Shown here piece after piece: positions 1-10,844 of a stretch of DNA of 60,000 nt (positions are counted from its first letter, which is position 1; every line of letters begins with the position of its first letter). Source of the stretch: Diphasiastrum complanatum (lineage: Eukaryota; Streptophyta; Lycopodiopsida; Lycopodiales; Lycopodiaceae); the NCBI GenBank assembly GCA_029204225.1, contig CM055109.1, positions 3,054,147 to 3,114,146 on the forward strand, read 5' to 3'. Below the pieces are notes generated by a model. That model made no database searches, was not told the DNA's origin, and saw nothing but the letters and a program-made list of their open reading frames with translations. The translations under genes were made by a program, and so were the position numbers.

Positions 1-860
1 CTTTGTTTGTGCTTAGAATTAGAATTGAAGGAAGGACGAAAAATCTCCCTACAGTTGGTCTTTCATATTTACGGCTTGAGTTGGATTCTGAGGCTAGTTC
101 CGGTTCTAGTTCTGAGACAGAGTCTTGTTTGATTGATACTGAAATTCAACTTGAACTTCTTTCTAGAAAACAATCTTTAGAGGACCAATCCCCAAAAAAC
201 AAGCCTGAAACTTATACTGCAAATTTGGATACTCTAATTAAGCATGGTCTTGATGAAAGTTCTTAGAGAAGCTTTGATAGATTCTTTGATAAGAATCTTG
301 ATTAAATTCTTGAGATTGTTGTAGATGATGTTTTTGAAGAGATACCCTTTGAAACTCCTGATAGATTCCTGATAGTATCTCTGAGCATTTCTCTGAACAT
401 TTTCTTGAGCATATTTTCTTGAGGATTTGAAAGTCTTTCCATAAATTGTTTGATTTCTAATATGGCTGATCTACCCAATGCATTGCAAGGCAATCAGGCC
501 ATTAATGTGTTTCCTACAATCACTAAGCCTGAGTCTCTGACTCAATCCATTCCACAGTTATGGGCAACTATCCAGGAAGACCCTAAAAAGCATGTCAATG
601 TCTTTTATAGATCTTGTTCTATTAATCGGATTACCAATGAAGGCCATAGAATGCTATTGTTTAGCGGAACCTTGTGTGGCGGTGCTAGTGATTGGTACGG
701 AACCACTCTCTATCAATAGCATGGAGGTTTTTATTAACAAGTTTCTGAGTGAGTTTTAAATACCAAATTCTCATGACCATTTGATCTACCCTTTAAAGCA
801 GTATACTTGGCACATAAAAGAATTAATTAGCCAGTTTGGAACCAGGAAGCGGCCAGATGA
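1..860 (+). pseudogene. gag-like reading frame, decayed, 5' end outside window
   Basis: One frame is open from position 3 to 266 and again from 450 to 719, and the two stretches are in the same phase, separated by three stops (near 264, 303 and 420). The second stretch has the pattern of a gypsy-type gag: a segment ending in LLFSGTLCGGASDWYG resembles the usual gag core, where a 'fP.sL.g.A..W' stretch sits at the capsid. A frameshift near 719 moves the continuation to another phase (EVFINKFLSEF, then a basic stretch up to about 860). The upstream part is rich in Ser and Glu and is not recognised. No LTR or primer site belonging to it is visible. A gag of a gypsy relative is the best reading; a captured host fragment is possible. 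Confidence 0.4.
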
Positions 861-868
861 CTGGGTCA

Positions 869-1147
869 TCATTTTGGAAGATTAGCACCTAACCTCATGG
901 CTTTGGCATTTTCACATAAAGTCCTATTCTTCCTGTCAGCCACTCCATTTAGTTGTGTTGTCCTTGGAGTTGTGTACTCCCTCGCTATCCCATGCTCATC
1001 ACAAAAAGCCTTGAACTTGGTAGATATGTACTCTCCACCATTGATCTTTGTGGAAAATTGGTTCTCCCTTGCATTATTGAACTTAAAAAAGACATCATAT
1101 ACTTCATCTTTGCTCTTTAGTAGATAGATCCAACAAAATCTACTAAA
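869..1147 (-). pseudogene. copia-A0 integrase core fragment
   Basis: On the minus strand this reads as the centre of a copia integrase: FSRFCWIYLLKSKDEVYDV, then NGGEYISTKFKAFC, then a degraded QLNGVADRKNRTLCE that carries the catalytic Glu. The residues just before NGGEY, where the second catalytic Asp (SDNGGEY) should lie, are deleted. The fragment takes up the integrase about 45 residues after the point where the minus-strand frame at 12863-13336 breaks off (CESCTLS). I therefore read both as halves of one element, A0, split by insertion of copia-A. Its other end (about 869) abuts the gag-like relic at 1-860. Confidence 0.65.
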
Positions 1148-1185
1148 ATGGATAGTAGAACCCAAGAGAACCATATATAAGCATG

Positions 1186-1269
<84 letters not shown>

Positions 1270-1568
1270 CTCTCTTTCCACGAGTTACATCCTTTTATGA
1301 CAAGTCCAAAACCTAAATTGCCACTTGGTTTTCCTCCAACATGAAAACCCTACTATTTTTAGGACTAGATTCAATGTCTCCTACATTCAAATTTGAATCT
1401 ACTCAAGATCGACTTCTAGATTTTCCACACTTTCAAAAAGTGTTTATTCATATACTTTTTAGACTTATATAACTTTGAAAAGTCAAACTCTAAGTCTAAA
1501 TGAAAATTGGCCTCAATTGCCAAATATACAAATATGACCAAAATAGACTAAACTTGTTGAATTTCTCT
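1148..1568 (-). repeat. copia-A 3' LTR, truncated
   Basis: Minus-strand sequence matches the LTR at 12137-12858 and the plus-strand LTR at 46327-46971: shared blocks include the start (GAGAAATTCAAC), a stretch reading AAGTCAAACTCTAAGTCTAA on the plus strand, and the block around GAACCCAAGAGAACCAT. It follows directly on the RNase H frame, as expected for a 3' LTR. The last part of the LTR, roughly 300 bp compared with the full copy, is missing: the sequence breaks at about 1148 into integrase code of A0. Confidence 0.75.
1189..1265. repeat. (GA)n microsatellite inside copia-A 3' LTR
   Basis: An uninterrupted GA array of about 77 bp. It lies at the same place in the LTR as the array at 12460-12546, just after the block GAACCCAAGAGAACCAT on the plus strand. 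Confidence 0.97.
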
Positions 1569-1570
1569 TC

Positions 1571-2060
1571 AACTAGTTTTAGCATAGACTTTGATAACAC
1601 TCCAAGTGAAGTCATATGCTTTATGAACAAGTCATTTTCCAATGCTTTGCTGAAGATATCAGCTACACATTCCCTTGAGGGCACATGTTGAAGCTCCACC
1701 TCCTTTGCCATGACTTGCTTCCTCACAAAATGATATGCCACCTCAATGTGCTTGTTTCTAACATGAAAGATAGGATTAGTTTCCAACCTTTGGGGTGATA
1801 GATTGTCACAAAAGATGATTTGCCTCTCTGAAAAATCCAGCAAGTGAAGATCCTTGATTATCCTCTTGATCCATACCATCTCCTTTGTGCAAAGTGTAAG
1901 AGCTTTGTACTTGACCTCATTAGATGACAATGAGATATTGGCTTGTTTCTTCGACATCCATGCCTATGAAAATACAATGAGCACTAATGGATTTTCTATC
2001 CATTATATCTCCAGCAGTTCTTGCATGAATTGACTCAATCTTCCAACACAATAGCTTAGA
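1571..2060 (-). pseudogene. copia-A RNase H, internally deleted
   Basis: Minus-strand frame with the end of a copia RNase H: SKKQANISLSS, KEMVWIKRIIKDL, FCDNLSPQRLETNP, then KHIEVAYHFVRKQV and VPSRECVADIFSKAL, finishing before the LTR. Between the end of the RT frame (SQFMQ, near 2020) and DRKSISAH (near 1990) about 140 bp are missing compared with copia-B and copia-C. That removes the SDSDFAG segment, which holds an RNase H acidic residue. The enzyme cannot be functional. Normal order (RT, RNase H, LTR) is kept on the minus strand. Confidence 0.75.
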
Positions 2061-2932
2061 TCTGGTCTTGTAATGGTTAGATAGATGAGTGAAACAACTA
2101 GCTTCCTATAGAGAGTAATGTCCTTGAAGGATCTTTCACTACCTCTTATAGTTAGCTTTACATTTGACTCCATAGGCGTATCACTAGCTTTTGCATCTAC
2201 CATATGAAATCTTTCTAGAATAGCAATAGCATACTTCTCTTGAAAAATGAAAGTAGATTGAGATGATTCTAATGACTTCTATTCCCAAAATGTAATGCAA
2301 GTTACCAAGATCATGCACCTCAAATTCCTTCTTAAGAGCACTCTTGATATCCTCCACATCTTGATTGTCTCCACCACTCAAGATGATATCATCCACATAG
2401 ATTAGATAGATGGTAACATCATTTCCAACAAACCTATAATAAAGTGAATGATCATACTCACTCATAACAAAGCCTTGAGAGAGTAAAAAAGTGTTAAGCT
2501 TGGCATACCAACTCCTTGGTGCTTGCTTAAGGCCATATAAGCTCTTTTGTACTAAACACACATGCTTTGGCTTTGTAGCAGATATGTAGCTCTTGGGTTG
2601 CTCCATGTACACTTCCTCCTCAAGATCATCATTCAAAGAATCATTTTTAATGTCCAATTGCCATATATCCCATCCATAAAGAGTAGCAAGTGAGATGATG
2701 AATCGAATGCTTACCATCATTGCCGCGGGTGCAAAGGTCTCTCATCATAGTCAATCCCATGTTCTTGAGCATATCCTTTTGCCACTAACTTTGCCTTGTA
2801 CTTGTTCATAGATCCATCTTGGTTTGTCTTCACCTTGAATATCCATTTGCATCCAATAGCTTTCTTGCCCTTAGGTAACTCCACCAATCTCCATGTTCCA
2901 TTCTTCATAAGAGCTTGATCCTCAAAATCCAT
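2003..2932 (-). pseudogene. copia-A reverse transcriptase
   Basis: Two overlapping minus-strand frames cover a copia RT. The upstream one starts with NGTWRLVELPKGKKAIGCKW, then KYKAKLVAKGYAQEHGIDY; the second runs from QLDIKNDSLNDDLEEEVYMEQP through LYGLKQAPRSWYAKLN to LIYVDDIILSGG, so the catalytic YVDD is intact. Frameshifts near 2720 and 2200 and a short lost segment before QLDIKN break the frame. The last part (DTPMESNVKLTI to TRPDLSYCVGRLSQFMQ) is the RT/RNase H connection. Family knowledge: RNA-dependent DNA polymerase of the Pol polyprotein. Decayed, not expressed as one protein. Confidence 0.85.
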
Positions 2933-2935
2933 TGC

Positions 2936-3820
2936 TTGGATCCACTCCTCTTCTTTCCTTGCTTCATCTACACTTGTAGGTTCATCAAAAGAGCTTAGAA
3001 AGCAACATAATTACTAGAAACTACTTGCTTACCCTTTTCATCATATGTGAGACTTGAAGGCATTTTTCTTTCCCTTGATGTTCTTCTTGGCTTTTGACTT
3101 GATGAAGGTCCATCATCATCACCATCTAAAGTAGGATACTTTACATCAACATCAAGAATGTTAGATCCATCCACATCACCATCAATAGTACTTGAAGACA
3201 CTTTTGGAACTTTTTCCCTCATCAAAACTGACATCTCTACCAACAATCACTTTGTTAGTAGAAGGAATGTAGACCTTGTAGGCTTTACTCACCTCACTAT
3301 ATCCAACAAAAATACATTTCCTTGAAGATGGATCCTCCTTGGTCCTATCATCAAGAATAATGTTGACATAGCATGTGCATCCAAAAGTTCTAAGAAAGTT
3401 GACATTCGGCCTCCTCTTGAATAGCATCTCAAAAGATGTCCTTCTATCCAAAATAGCACTCGGCCACCTATTACACAAGAAATTGGCACACAACAAAGCT
3501 TGATTCCAAAATGGTTTATCAAGAATAGCACTTAACCTCATGGCTTTAGCACTTTCACATAAAGTCCTATTCTTCCTTTCAACCACTCCATTTTGTTGTG
3601 GGGTCCTTGGTGTTGTACTCCCTCTTGATCCCATGCTCAACACAAAAGGCCTTGAACTTGGTAGATATGTACTCACCACCATTGTCACTCCTTAAGGACT
3701 TTATCCTTGTTGAAAATTGGTTGTCCCTTGCATTCTTGAACTTAACAAAGACATCATATACCTCATCCTTGCTCTTTAGTAGATATATCCAACAAAATCT
3801 ACCAAAATCATCAATGAAAG
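2936..3820 (-). pseudogene. copia-A integrase, C-terminal two thirds
   Basis: Reads on the minus strand from 3820 downward: TFIDDFGRFCWIYLLKSKDE, IKSLRSDNGGEYIS (second catalytic Asp), a frameshift, then TPQQNGVVERKNRTLCE (catalytic Glu), the CNRWPSAIL and FGCTCYVNI blocks, KCIFVGYSEVSKAYKVYIPS, and a weakly conserved linker with RRTSRERKMPSSLTYDEKGK leading to the RT. The N-terminal third lies 7 kb away (10845-11549), because a gypsy LTR was inserted exactly at 3820/10840 with GAAAG duplicated. Several frameshifts make it a pseudogene. Confidence 0.85.
3816..3820. repeat. target-site duplication GAAAG (left copy)
   Basis: GAAAG lies immediately outside the left end of the gypsy solo LTR; the same five bases lie immediately outside its right end at 10840-10844. 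Five bp is the usual duplication length for LTR elements. Joining the flanks restores the copia-A integrase frame. Confidence 0.85.
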
Positions 3821-4443
3821 TTTTGGTGGTATTCCCAGCACAGAGCAAATAAATAAAGTGGGTGAATAAATGTGTTGCGAGGGCATGGCTTCCTGCGCGT
3901 ATAAGCCCATGGCCCAATGAGCACGCAAGCTAAATGTAAATAGAAATAATAGACTTGGGCCCTTTTGTAATTAAAATAAAACTTGAGGCCCAAAGTCAAG
4001 TTAGAACTTAGTATTAAACTTTTTTAAGCTGGGTCCAATTTTGGACTCACATGAATCTTGTGATTTCTAATGTACTTTTTGTGGACCCTTGGATTAAGTT
4101 GGGTCCAAGATGAATGGATAGGATTAATGTACATATTAGCCAATAGGATTTGGGGGCAAGGGCCTTCCCCATTTATACAAAAACTTCATTTGTACTATAT
4201 TTTTCATGCTTAATAGAGAGGAGGAGGAGACTCTATCATTTTGGGAGCCCAAGCATCCTCAATTGCTAATCACTCTTTGCTTGTGCTTTTGTGGTGATTT
4301 GTGTGTTATTTCCTATTTGCTATGTTTTTAGTTTATGATAGTTAATGTTTCTCCATAAGCAATGATATTGAGCATTTGAGCTAACCTCCATCTCAGATCT
4401 CTCACTCTTTCTCTCTTTTCCTCTCTCTCTCTCTTCTACTCTT
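3821..4443 (+). repeat. gypsy solo LTR, left part
   Basis: Matches the G1 5' LTR (29440-30249) along its length: ATTCCCAGCA near the start, GCATGGC, AAGCCCATGGCCCAATGAGC, CACATGAATCTTGTGATT, GGGGGCAAGGGCCTTCCCC. The first bases are diverged (TTTTGGTGG instead of TGTTGGGAG). It is cut at 4443 by copia-B and resumes at 10637. No gypsy internal sequence is attached on either side, so it is a solo LTR of about 826 bp, the product of recombination between the two LTRs of a former full element. Confidence 0.85.
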
Positions 4444-5149
4444 TGTGAAGATTATAAAAATATTATCTTCCTATCTCGAGTTTGGGGTCATGTCCATGGT
4501 GATTTCCACTAAAATTCATGTTGTACATAAAAGGAGTGTGAATTGAGCACATATCCTTCTAGTGTAGTTCGGATTTGAGTTAGATAGGTTCAATTATGAT
4601 GACATGCAGATGTTTAGATAGCATGCAAAGTTTTACTATATGCATGCAAGCCACATCAGTGCATGCAACATGCAAAGTAGTTTCAGTGATCTACACATGT
4701 CTAGGCAGTTTTATGAGTTGACATGCAGTACATGCAACATACATGCATGCAGTTACACATATGGATCTATGGTAGATGAATTAGTTCAGTTAAGTGGACA
4801 TTCCATGCAACTCCACTATAGGAATTCGAGTCTCTCTCATGTAGGACATATTGTGAATGTTGAGGTTTTGGTGTTCTGGACTCATTCTCTCTCTACCTGA
4901 GTTTTCTATGCTTGATTTTCTCTCTCTACTCGAGAGTAGCCTCTTTTTCCCATACTGAACACTTAGAATTTTTTTTGACATTCATTTCTCATAGTGAAGA
5001 GTTAGATTTTTTCATCAGATGTATGCCATTGTGCTCTTGCCTTAGATTTTTCAAGCATATTGTTCTTTGATCAATCTTGTGCAATCACAACACCTCAGTA
5101 AGATCCTGTAGGGTGTGTGGTGAAGTTCACACGTGCTAAAAACTTCACA
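4444..5149 (+). repeat. copia-B 5' LTR
   Basis: Starts TGTGAAGATTAT and ends ACTTCACA, with the TG...CA ends and short inverted termini usual for LTRs. The same sequence recurs at 9902-10631. It contains many ATGCATG-type purine/pyrimidine alternations (4580-4750) and a G-box-like TTCACACGTGC near its 3' end. Confidence 0.93.
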
Positions 5150-5163
5150 TGGTATCAGAGCTT
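5150..5163 (+). other. copia-B primer-binding site
   Basis: TGGTATCAGAGCTT follows the 5' LTR without spacing. TGGTATCAGAGC is the classical plant copia site complementary to the 3' end of initiator-Met tRNA, which primes minus-strand synthesis. Confidence 0.9.
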
Positions 5164-5923
5164 CATGTTTTGAAGAGGTGAGGGTGTATACATCAGATCA
5201 TGAGTGTTTTTGCTTGCAAGAATTCGAATTTTGAAGAGGGATTCAAACTCGTTGAGAAACAACCAATCTGTGGATCATAAGTGGATCGAATCAAGGTTGA
5301 TCTGATTCAGCGAAGCTCTGTATGGACAGAGAGCTCACACATGTGAAATCAGCCCGCATTAATGAGTGCTACTTCTCAAGGAATGATCCATATTTGATGT
5401 TCTATAGCTTGTTGGATAGGTATTGAAGAGTAGAATGTGTTGCTCTTGTTTCTAAATTAGTTTCATTTGTTTTTAGAAGAATTTTAGGCAATCAAAGAGT
5501 TTGAGAGGGTACTCAACTCGTGGGATATGCCAAAGTGAGCACACATCTGTCTTTTTCATCATTTTCATCAATTTTCACTGTCAATCAAGTAGAATTGAAT
5601 AGAAGTGAGTATTTTGAGGTCTTAGACTTTTCATTTCACACATATTACTATGTTTGAGTTGAAAGTAAATTCCTAGAGAGTTTATCAGTACTTTGAAACT
5701 CATGGGAGAGATAGACTTCTTGCTTACATGTGCTTCTTCTTTTGTGGTTGAAGCAAGATCCAAATTCAAGATAGATTGATTTTCTCTATTGAGAATTTGT
5801 TCTCACATCTATTGCTAAAACTCATAGGGTGGATCAACATCTGTGTTAGATCCCAGATTGAGATAGCAAGCAACATCCTTTCAACTCCATTTTTTATCAT
5901 TACTAGAATTTTTTACCAAGGAG
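5164..5923 (+). other. copia-B untranslated leader
   Basis: About 760 bp between the primer site and the probable gag start. No conserved coding pattern is visible. Packaging and dimerisation signals are expected in such leaders but cannot be pinpointed here. Confidence 0.6.
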
Positions 5924-6859
5924 ATGTCTTTATCTGGTTCACATCTCTTAGAGCACAGTGAGAGATTAACATCTTCCAATTATGCAATGTGGAAGATCAA
6001 AATGGAGTCATTATTGATTCTATAGGATGTAATGGATATTGTGAGTGGAGCTAAAGAAGAACCGGCTGCACCTAATGAAGTTGCACCATTCCACAAAAGA
6101 ACCAGAATTGCCCTTCATTTTATAAAAATGAATGTTATTAATGAAGTGTCAAGAGAGATCAATACATGCACCACTGCCAAGGAAGCTTGGGATACTCTAA
6201 AAACAATCTATGAAATCAAAAATACTTCTAGATTGCTTACACTTAGAAACCAAATATTTCTAAATTATCAGAGAGTAGATGAGAGTGCTTCATCATATGT
6301 CATGAGAGTTAAGGATCTTCATCAAGAGTTGGCTGGTATTAGTGATGCTCTTAAGAACACTGAACTTGTTCAAGTAGTCCTAAATGGACTTAGAGATGAG
6401 TATGACAATATTGTGCAGACTTATGCTATCAGGGAGGATCTTCCATCCTTGGAGACATTGCAAGGTATTCTCATTGCTGAAGAAAGCAGGCAAGAGAACA
6501 AGATGCTCAGGATCAACAGACTTTCATTGAAAGATGGTGGAGATGACAAAGCACTCTTCATCAGAGACAAGTCAAGAGGCAAGGGCAAAGGACAACAACA
6601 CTTCAAGAAGGACAAAGCCAAAGAAGGTGGTGAGGATCAGTCCTCACAAGCTGCAACATCCAGTGGCAAGAAGTTGTCAAAGATCAAGTGTTTTTTCTGT
6701 GGCAAGAAAGGACACTATGCATCAAACTATTTCAAGAAGAAGAACCAATCTAAGCAAGCTAACCTTACTAATGAGGATGAGTGTGAGGGTGTAGAGAGTG
6801 AAAGAGAGGATTCATTAATGATGTCTACTTTTTCATCTTTTCCTTTTAAGAATGAATAA
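5924..6859 (+). pseudogene. copia-B gag
   Basis: I place the start at the ATG at 5924 because the frame from it (SERLTSSNYAMWKIKMESLL) aligns with the gag start of copia-C. A TAG at 6023-6025 replaces the Gln found in copia-C (MQDLMEIV), a likely CAG to TAG change. Then follow the gag core (IALHFIKMNV, EAWDTLKTIYE, LVQVVLNGLRDEYDNIVQ) and a basic Lys-rich stretch. The zinc knuckle near 6690-6730 reads CFFCGKKGHYASNY: its last Cys has become Tyr, so metal binding is probably lost. A second stop at 6857-6859 lies where copia-C reads Glu-Asp-Pro just before the protease. Confidence 0.85.
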
Positions 6860-8260
6860 GTTTGGTGGATAGATAGTGGGGCTAGTTCCCATATGTCTAC
6901 CTCTAGGAACTCTTTCACTAATCTCATGCTATATCTAGGTGCAAAAATCCATATCTATACTGCTAATGATGTAGAGTGTAGAATTGAAGGAATAGGTAGT
7001 ATTCCATTGCATGCATCATCATCAAAAAAATTTTGCTTACATGATGTACTGTATGTACCTACATTGACCAAGAATCTCATTAGTGTAGGACAGTTGTTTG
7101 ATAGTGGATTGGATGTCAAGTTTCAAGCTGACAAATGTATAATCTCAAGAGAAAATGAAGTTATTGCTAGAGGATCTAGAGTTGGTAAGTTGTACAAACT
7201 AGATTCTAGGGAGAGTGCTAACATTTCAGATATTGCTTATGAGACCAAGGTTCTACAGGAGGCTCTGTGGCACAAGAGATTGGGTCATTTCAATTTCAAA
7301 GCCATGCAATCTATGGTCAAAGAAGGAAAAGTTGTTGGTCTACCAAAGACACTGTCAAAGGAACTTCTATCTTGTGAAGCTTGTGTGCTGGCAAAGTCAC
7401 ACAGAAGGCCTTTTTCTAGATCAAGTATCAAGACAAAGCAACCATTTGAACTTGTACACTCTGATGTTCATTTCTCATCAACTAAGAGCAAAGGAGGAAC
7501 CAACTGCTTTGTCTCTTTTGTAGATGATTATACAAGATATTCTTGGATCTATATGTTGTCTTCAAAAGCCATGGTCTACGATGTTTTTCTTACTTTCAAA
7601 GCTTATGTAGAGAAGCAGTTTCCTTTCAAGTTAAAAGCTTTAAGAAGTGATAGTGGAGGAGAATACACTTCCAATAAGTTTAAAGACTTTTGTGAGAGAG
7701 AGGTTATTCAAAGAGAGTTTTCTTGTTCATATACTCCTCAGCAAAATGGAGTTGCTGAGAGAAAAAATAGAAGTTTGTGTGAATGTGATAAAGCCATTAG
7801 GCTAGAAGCTTCTCTGCCTAAAGAATTTTGGAGAGAGGCAGTTGCATGTGCAAACTATCTTTGTAATAGGCTTCCAAATCTTGCAATAGGAGGAAAGACA
7901 CCATTTGAGATGTTGTTTAAGAAAAAGCCTAAGGAGATCATCTTAGGATTTTTGGCTGTGTATGCTTTGTGCATGTGCCTCTAGAAACTAGGAAGAAGGA
8001 AGATCCTAGTGCAGTAAAAGAAATTTTTGTAGGATATGCATCCACTAAAAAAGCATACAAGATTAATTTGACCTCTACTGACAAAAATGTTGTTAGTAGA
8101 GATGTGATCTTCCATGAAGATCAAAAGTTTAACTTGGATGATGCACAGATCAAGGAGACTCATGCAAGATCTACAATCATCAATCTTGATGTTGTTCAAG
8201 AAGAGGTGAGGCCAAGGCTTGAGGAAGAGCAAATTCAAGCTACCACCCAGAAGTTCTACA
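6860..8260 (+). pseudogene. copia-B protease and integrase
   Basis: Continues in the gag frame after the 6857 stop. WWIDSGASSHM at the start is the aspartic protease active site (DSGA). Next come the GAG-pre-integrase zinc module (LWHKRLGHFNFKAM ... CEACVLAKSHRRPF) and the integrase core with LVHSDVH, LRSDSGGEY and PQQNGVAERKNRSLCE, so the D, D, E residues are present. A frameshift near 7940-7965 moves the end (HVPLETRKKEDPS, FVGYASTKKAYKI) to another phase; a second near 8240 precedes the serine/arginine linker to RT. All catalytic residues survive but the frame does not. Confidence 0.88.
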
Positions 8261-9267
8261 CGAGCAAGATCTGAGCCAAGGAGGCTCACATATGATGAAG
8301 AAGGAAGGCAAGTGGAAGGTGAAACTTCCTATCATGCACTTTTTATATCAGATGAAGAGCCTAAGGATGTCTAAGAAGCTTTTCAATCCAAGGAGTGGGT
8401 TGAAGCAATGACCCAAGAATTTGAAGCCTTGATGTCAAATAACACATGGCAGCTTGTGAAGCCACCAAACAACATACATCTGATTGGATGTAAGTGGGTA
8501 TTCAGAATCAAGTATAATCATGATGGATCTATCAATATGTATAAAGCAAGACTTTGTGCCAAAGGCTACTCACAGATCAAAGGTCTTGACTATGAAGACA
8601 CATTTGCACCAGTTGCAAAGATGGTAACAATTCGAATACTCATCTCTCTTGCATGTTTTCACAAATGGAGTATGTTCCAGCTTGATGTTTCTAATGCATT
8701 TCTCAATGGTTATCTTGATGAGGAGATTTATATGGAACAGCCTCTAGGTTTTGTGAAGGAAGGTGATGAATCAAAAGTTTGTCTTTTGTTCAAAAGTATG
8801 TATGGACTGAAACAGGCACCAAGGTCTTGGTATGCAAGGCTGAATTCCTATCTCATATCACTCGGATTTTGTCTAAGTGAATATGACCCTTCTCTGTATT
8901 ATAAGTTTGTATATACTTTGTAATTATTCTTCTCATCTATGTAGATGATATCATTCTTTGTGGAAACCATGAGAAGTTAGTTGAAGAAACTAAGCATGCA
9001 CTTGGTACTGAGTTTAAGATGCAAGACTTAGGAGTTCTTCACTATATTCTAGGCCTTGAAATAGATTTTTGGAAAGGTTATGCATTTATAAGCCAAAGTA
9101 GATGTGCACTTTCCTTGCTCAAGAAATTCCATATGGAGAACTGTAAAGACATAGATACACCTATGGAGCACACTGTGAAAGTTCCTATTATAGATGATGA
9201 AAAATCCTTTGAGGACATCACTCTTTATAGGAGTCTTATTGGCTCACTTATTTGGTTAACTATATAG
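8261..9267 (+). pseudogene. copia-B reverse transcriptase
   Basis: The linker carries a TAA near 8371. RT proper starts around 8408: NNTWQLVKPPNNIHLIGCKW, YKARLCAKGYSQIKGLDYED, FQLDVSNAFLNGYLDEEIYM, MYGLKQAPRSWYARLNSYLI. A frameshift near 8915 separates this from LIYVDDIILCGN, which keeps the catalytic YVDD, and from LGVLHYILGLEID and DTPMEHTVKVPI. The frame ends at 9265 where a short deletion hits the expected ITRPDLSF. Best read as an RT inactivated by several small indels. Confidence 0.88.
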
Positions 9268-9890
9268 GCCTGATCTAAGCTTTTGTGTTCATAAGCTAAG
9301 TCAACACATGCAGGATCCAAAGTTATATCATTGGAAGTTGGCTAAAAGAGTCTTGAGGTATATATCTTCTACCTTGGATTATGGACTATACTATGAAGGA
9401 GAAGATCTGACTTTGATTGCTTTTTCAGATTCAGATTTTGCAGGGAACAGGTTGGATAGGAAATCCACAAGTGCTTACACTATATTTGGTTTCTTGGCTA
9501 TCAAAGAAGCAGGCAAATATTTCCTTAACATCTTGTGAAGCTGAATACAAATCTCTTACAACCACAACAAAGGAGGTTTTATGGATGAAAAGGCTACTTT
9601 TGGAGCTAAAGTGTTATGCAGATGAAGATTTACCAATTATCAAGAATGATAACATTTCTGCTCAGGCTCTTGCAAATAATCCAGTCTTTCATGCAAGGAG
9701 CAAGCATATAGGTGGCTCATGATTTTGTAAGAGAAATTGTCATTGGGAGAGAGATCTCATTTTGGAGCATGTTTCATCTTCAGATTGTGTTGCAGATCTT
9801 CTCACCAAATCTCTACTGAAGAATGTATTTATAAAGATGAGGTCTAACCTTGGCCTAATTTCAAAGTCTATGTTGATAGGAACATAAATT
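9268..9890 (+). pseudogene. copia-B RNase H
   Basis: RPDLSFCVHKLSQ, then [19 protein letters not shown] and FSDSDFAGNRLDRKSTSAY, a frameshift, then SKKQANISLTSCEAEYKSL and NDNISAQALANNPVFHARSK, another frameshift near 9715, and VSSDCVADLLTKSLLKNVF before the polypurine tract. The acidic residues of copia RNase H (Asp in SDSD, Glu in CEAEYK, Asp in NDN) can be seen, but the usual CDN is changed to NDN. Family role: removes RNA from the RNA-DNA hybrid. Confidence 0.82.
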
Positions 9891-9892
9891 TT

Positions 9893-9901
9893 AAGGAGGA
9901 G
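9893..9901 (+). other. copia-B polypurine tract
   Basis: AAGGAGGAG directly precedes the TG of the 3' LTR; this is where plus-strand DNA synthesis is primed in LTR elements. Confidence 0.8.
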
Positions 9902-10631
9902 TGTGAAGATTATTAAAATATTATCTTCCTATCTCGAGTTTGGGGTCATGTCCATGGTGATTTCCACTAAAATTCATGTTGTACATAAAAGGAGTGTGAA
10001 CTGAGCAGATATCCTTCTAGTGTAGCTCGGATTTGAGTTAGATAGGTTTAATTATGATGACATGCAGATGTTTAGATAGCATGCAAAGTTTTATTGTATG
10101 CATGCAAGCCACATGCAATCAGTGCATTCTACATGCAAAGTAGTTTCAGTGATCTACACATGTCTAGGCAGTTTTATGAGTTGACATGCAATACATGCAA
10201 CATACATGCATGCAGTTACACATGTGGATCTATGGTAGGTGAATTAATTCAGTTAAGTGGACTTTCCATGCAACTCCACTGTAGGAATTCGAGTCTCTCT
10301 CATGTAGGCAAAGCTGGGCATGTTTTGCCATATTGTGAATGTTGAGATTTTGGTGTTTTGGACTCATTCTCTCTCTACTCGAGTTTTCTCTGCTTGATTT
10401 CTCTCTCTACCCGAGAGCAGCCTCTTTTTCCCATACTAAACACTTAGAACTTTTTTTTAAATTCATTTCTCATAGTGAAGAGTTAGATTTTTTTCATCAG
10501 ATGTATGCCATTGTGCTCTTGCCTAAGAATTTTCAAGCATATTGTTCTTTGATCAATCTTGTGCAATCACAACACCTCAATAAGATCCTGTAATGTGTGT
10601 GGTGAAGTTCACACGTGCTAAAAACTTCACA
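9902..10631 (+). repeat. copia-B 3' LTR
   Basis: Begins TGTGAAGATTATTAAAAT and ends ACTTCACA; pairs with 4444-5149. It is about 24 bp longer because of small extra segments near 10105 and 10309. CTCTT follows as target duplication. Confidence 0.93.
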
Positions 10632-10636
10632 CTCTT

Positions 10637-10839
10637 ATCTTTCCCTTCACTCAAACCATGTGAAGTGTTAGTTTAGCGGAGTAGAGTTAGTGGTGGGTAG
10701 TGTTAAGGGTGATAGAGTTAGTGTAAAAGTAGAGAAGTATCTAAAAATTGCATCTTTACATAGTTAGGTACCTATCCAGCGTTCTAACCCTTGTTGACAG
10801 GCGGGAGAGCTACTACTACCATAGATCTATGTCCCTATA
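10637..10839 (+). repeat. gypsy solo LTR, right part
   Basis: Continues the LTR broken at 4443. It matches the end of the G1 LTR (30046-30249): TAGTTAGGTACCTATCCAG, TCTAACCCTTGTTGACA, GCGGGAG, ending GTCCCTATA where G1 has ACCCTACA. The five bases GAAAG (10840-10844) follow. Confidence 0.85.
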
Positions 10840-10844
10840 GAAAG
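10840..10844. repeat. target-site duplication GAAAG (right copy)
   Basis: Partner of 3816-3820; marks the right edge of the gypsy insertion in copia-A. Confidence 0.85.

Larger units (their letters stand above)
4444..10631 (+). mobile_element. copia-B, structurally complete but decayed Ty1/copia element
   Basis: A 6.2-kb element with both LTRs (4444-5149 and 9902-10631), a primer site, a polypurine tract and gag-PR-IN-RT-RH in the copia order. It is flanked by the 5-bp duplication CTCTT (4439-4443 and 10632-10636). The two LTRs differ by eye at many sites, and the 3' copy carries extra short segments (for instance CAAAGCTGGGCATGTTTTGC near 10309), so the insertion is not recent. At least three in-frame stops and four frameshifts inactivate the polyprotein. 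It sits within a gypsy solo LTR and is the innermost layer of the nest. Confidence 0.93.

Noticed and set aside
1-860. Endogenous plant pararetrovirus
   Set aside because: No movement protein, coat-type Cys motif array or RT attached; a gypsy-like gag is sufficient explanation.
1189-1265. Regular short repeats as a CRISPR-like array
   Set aside because: Dinucleotide microsatellite without spacers, in a plant retrotransposon.
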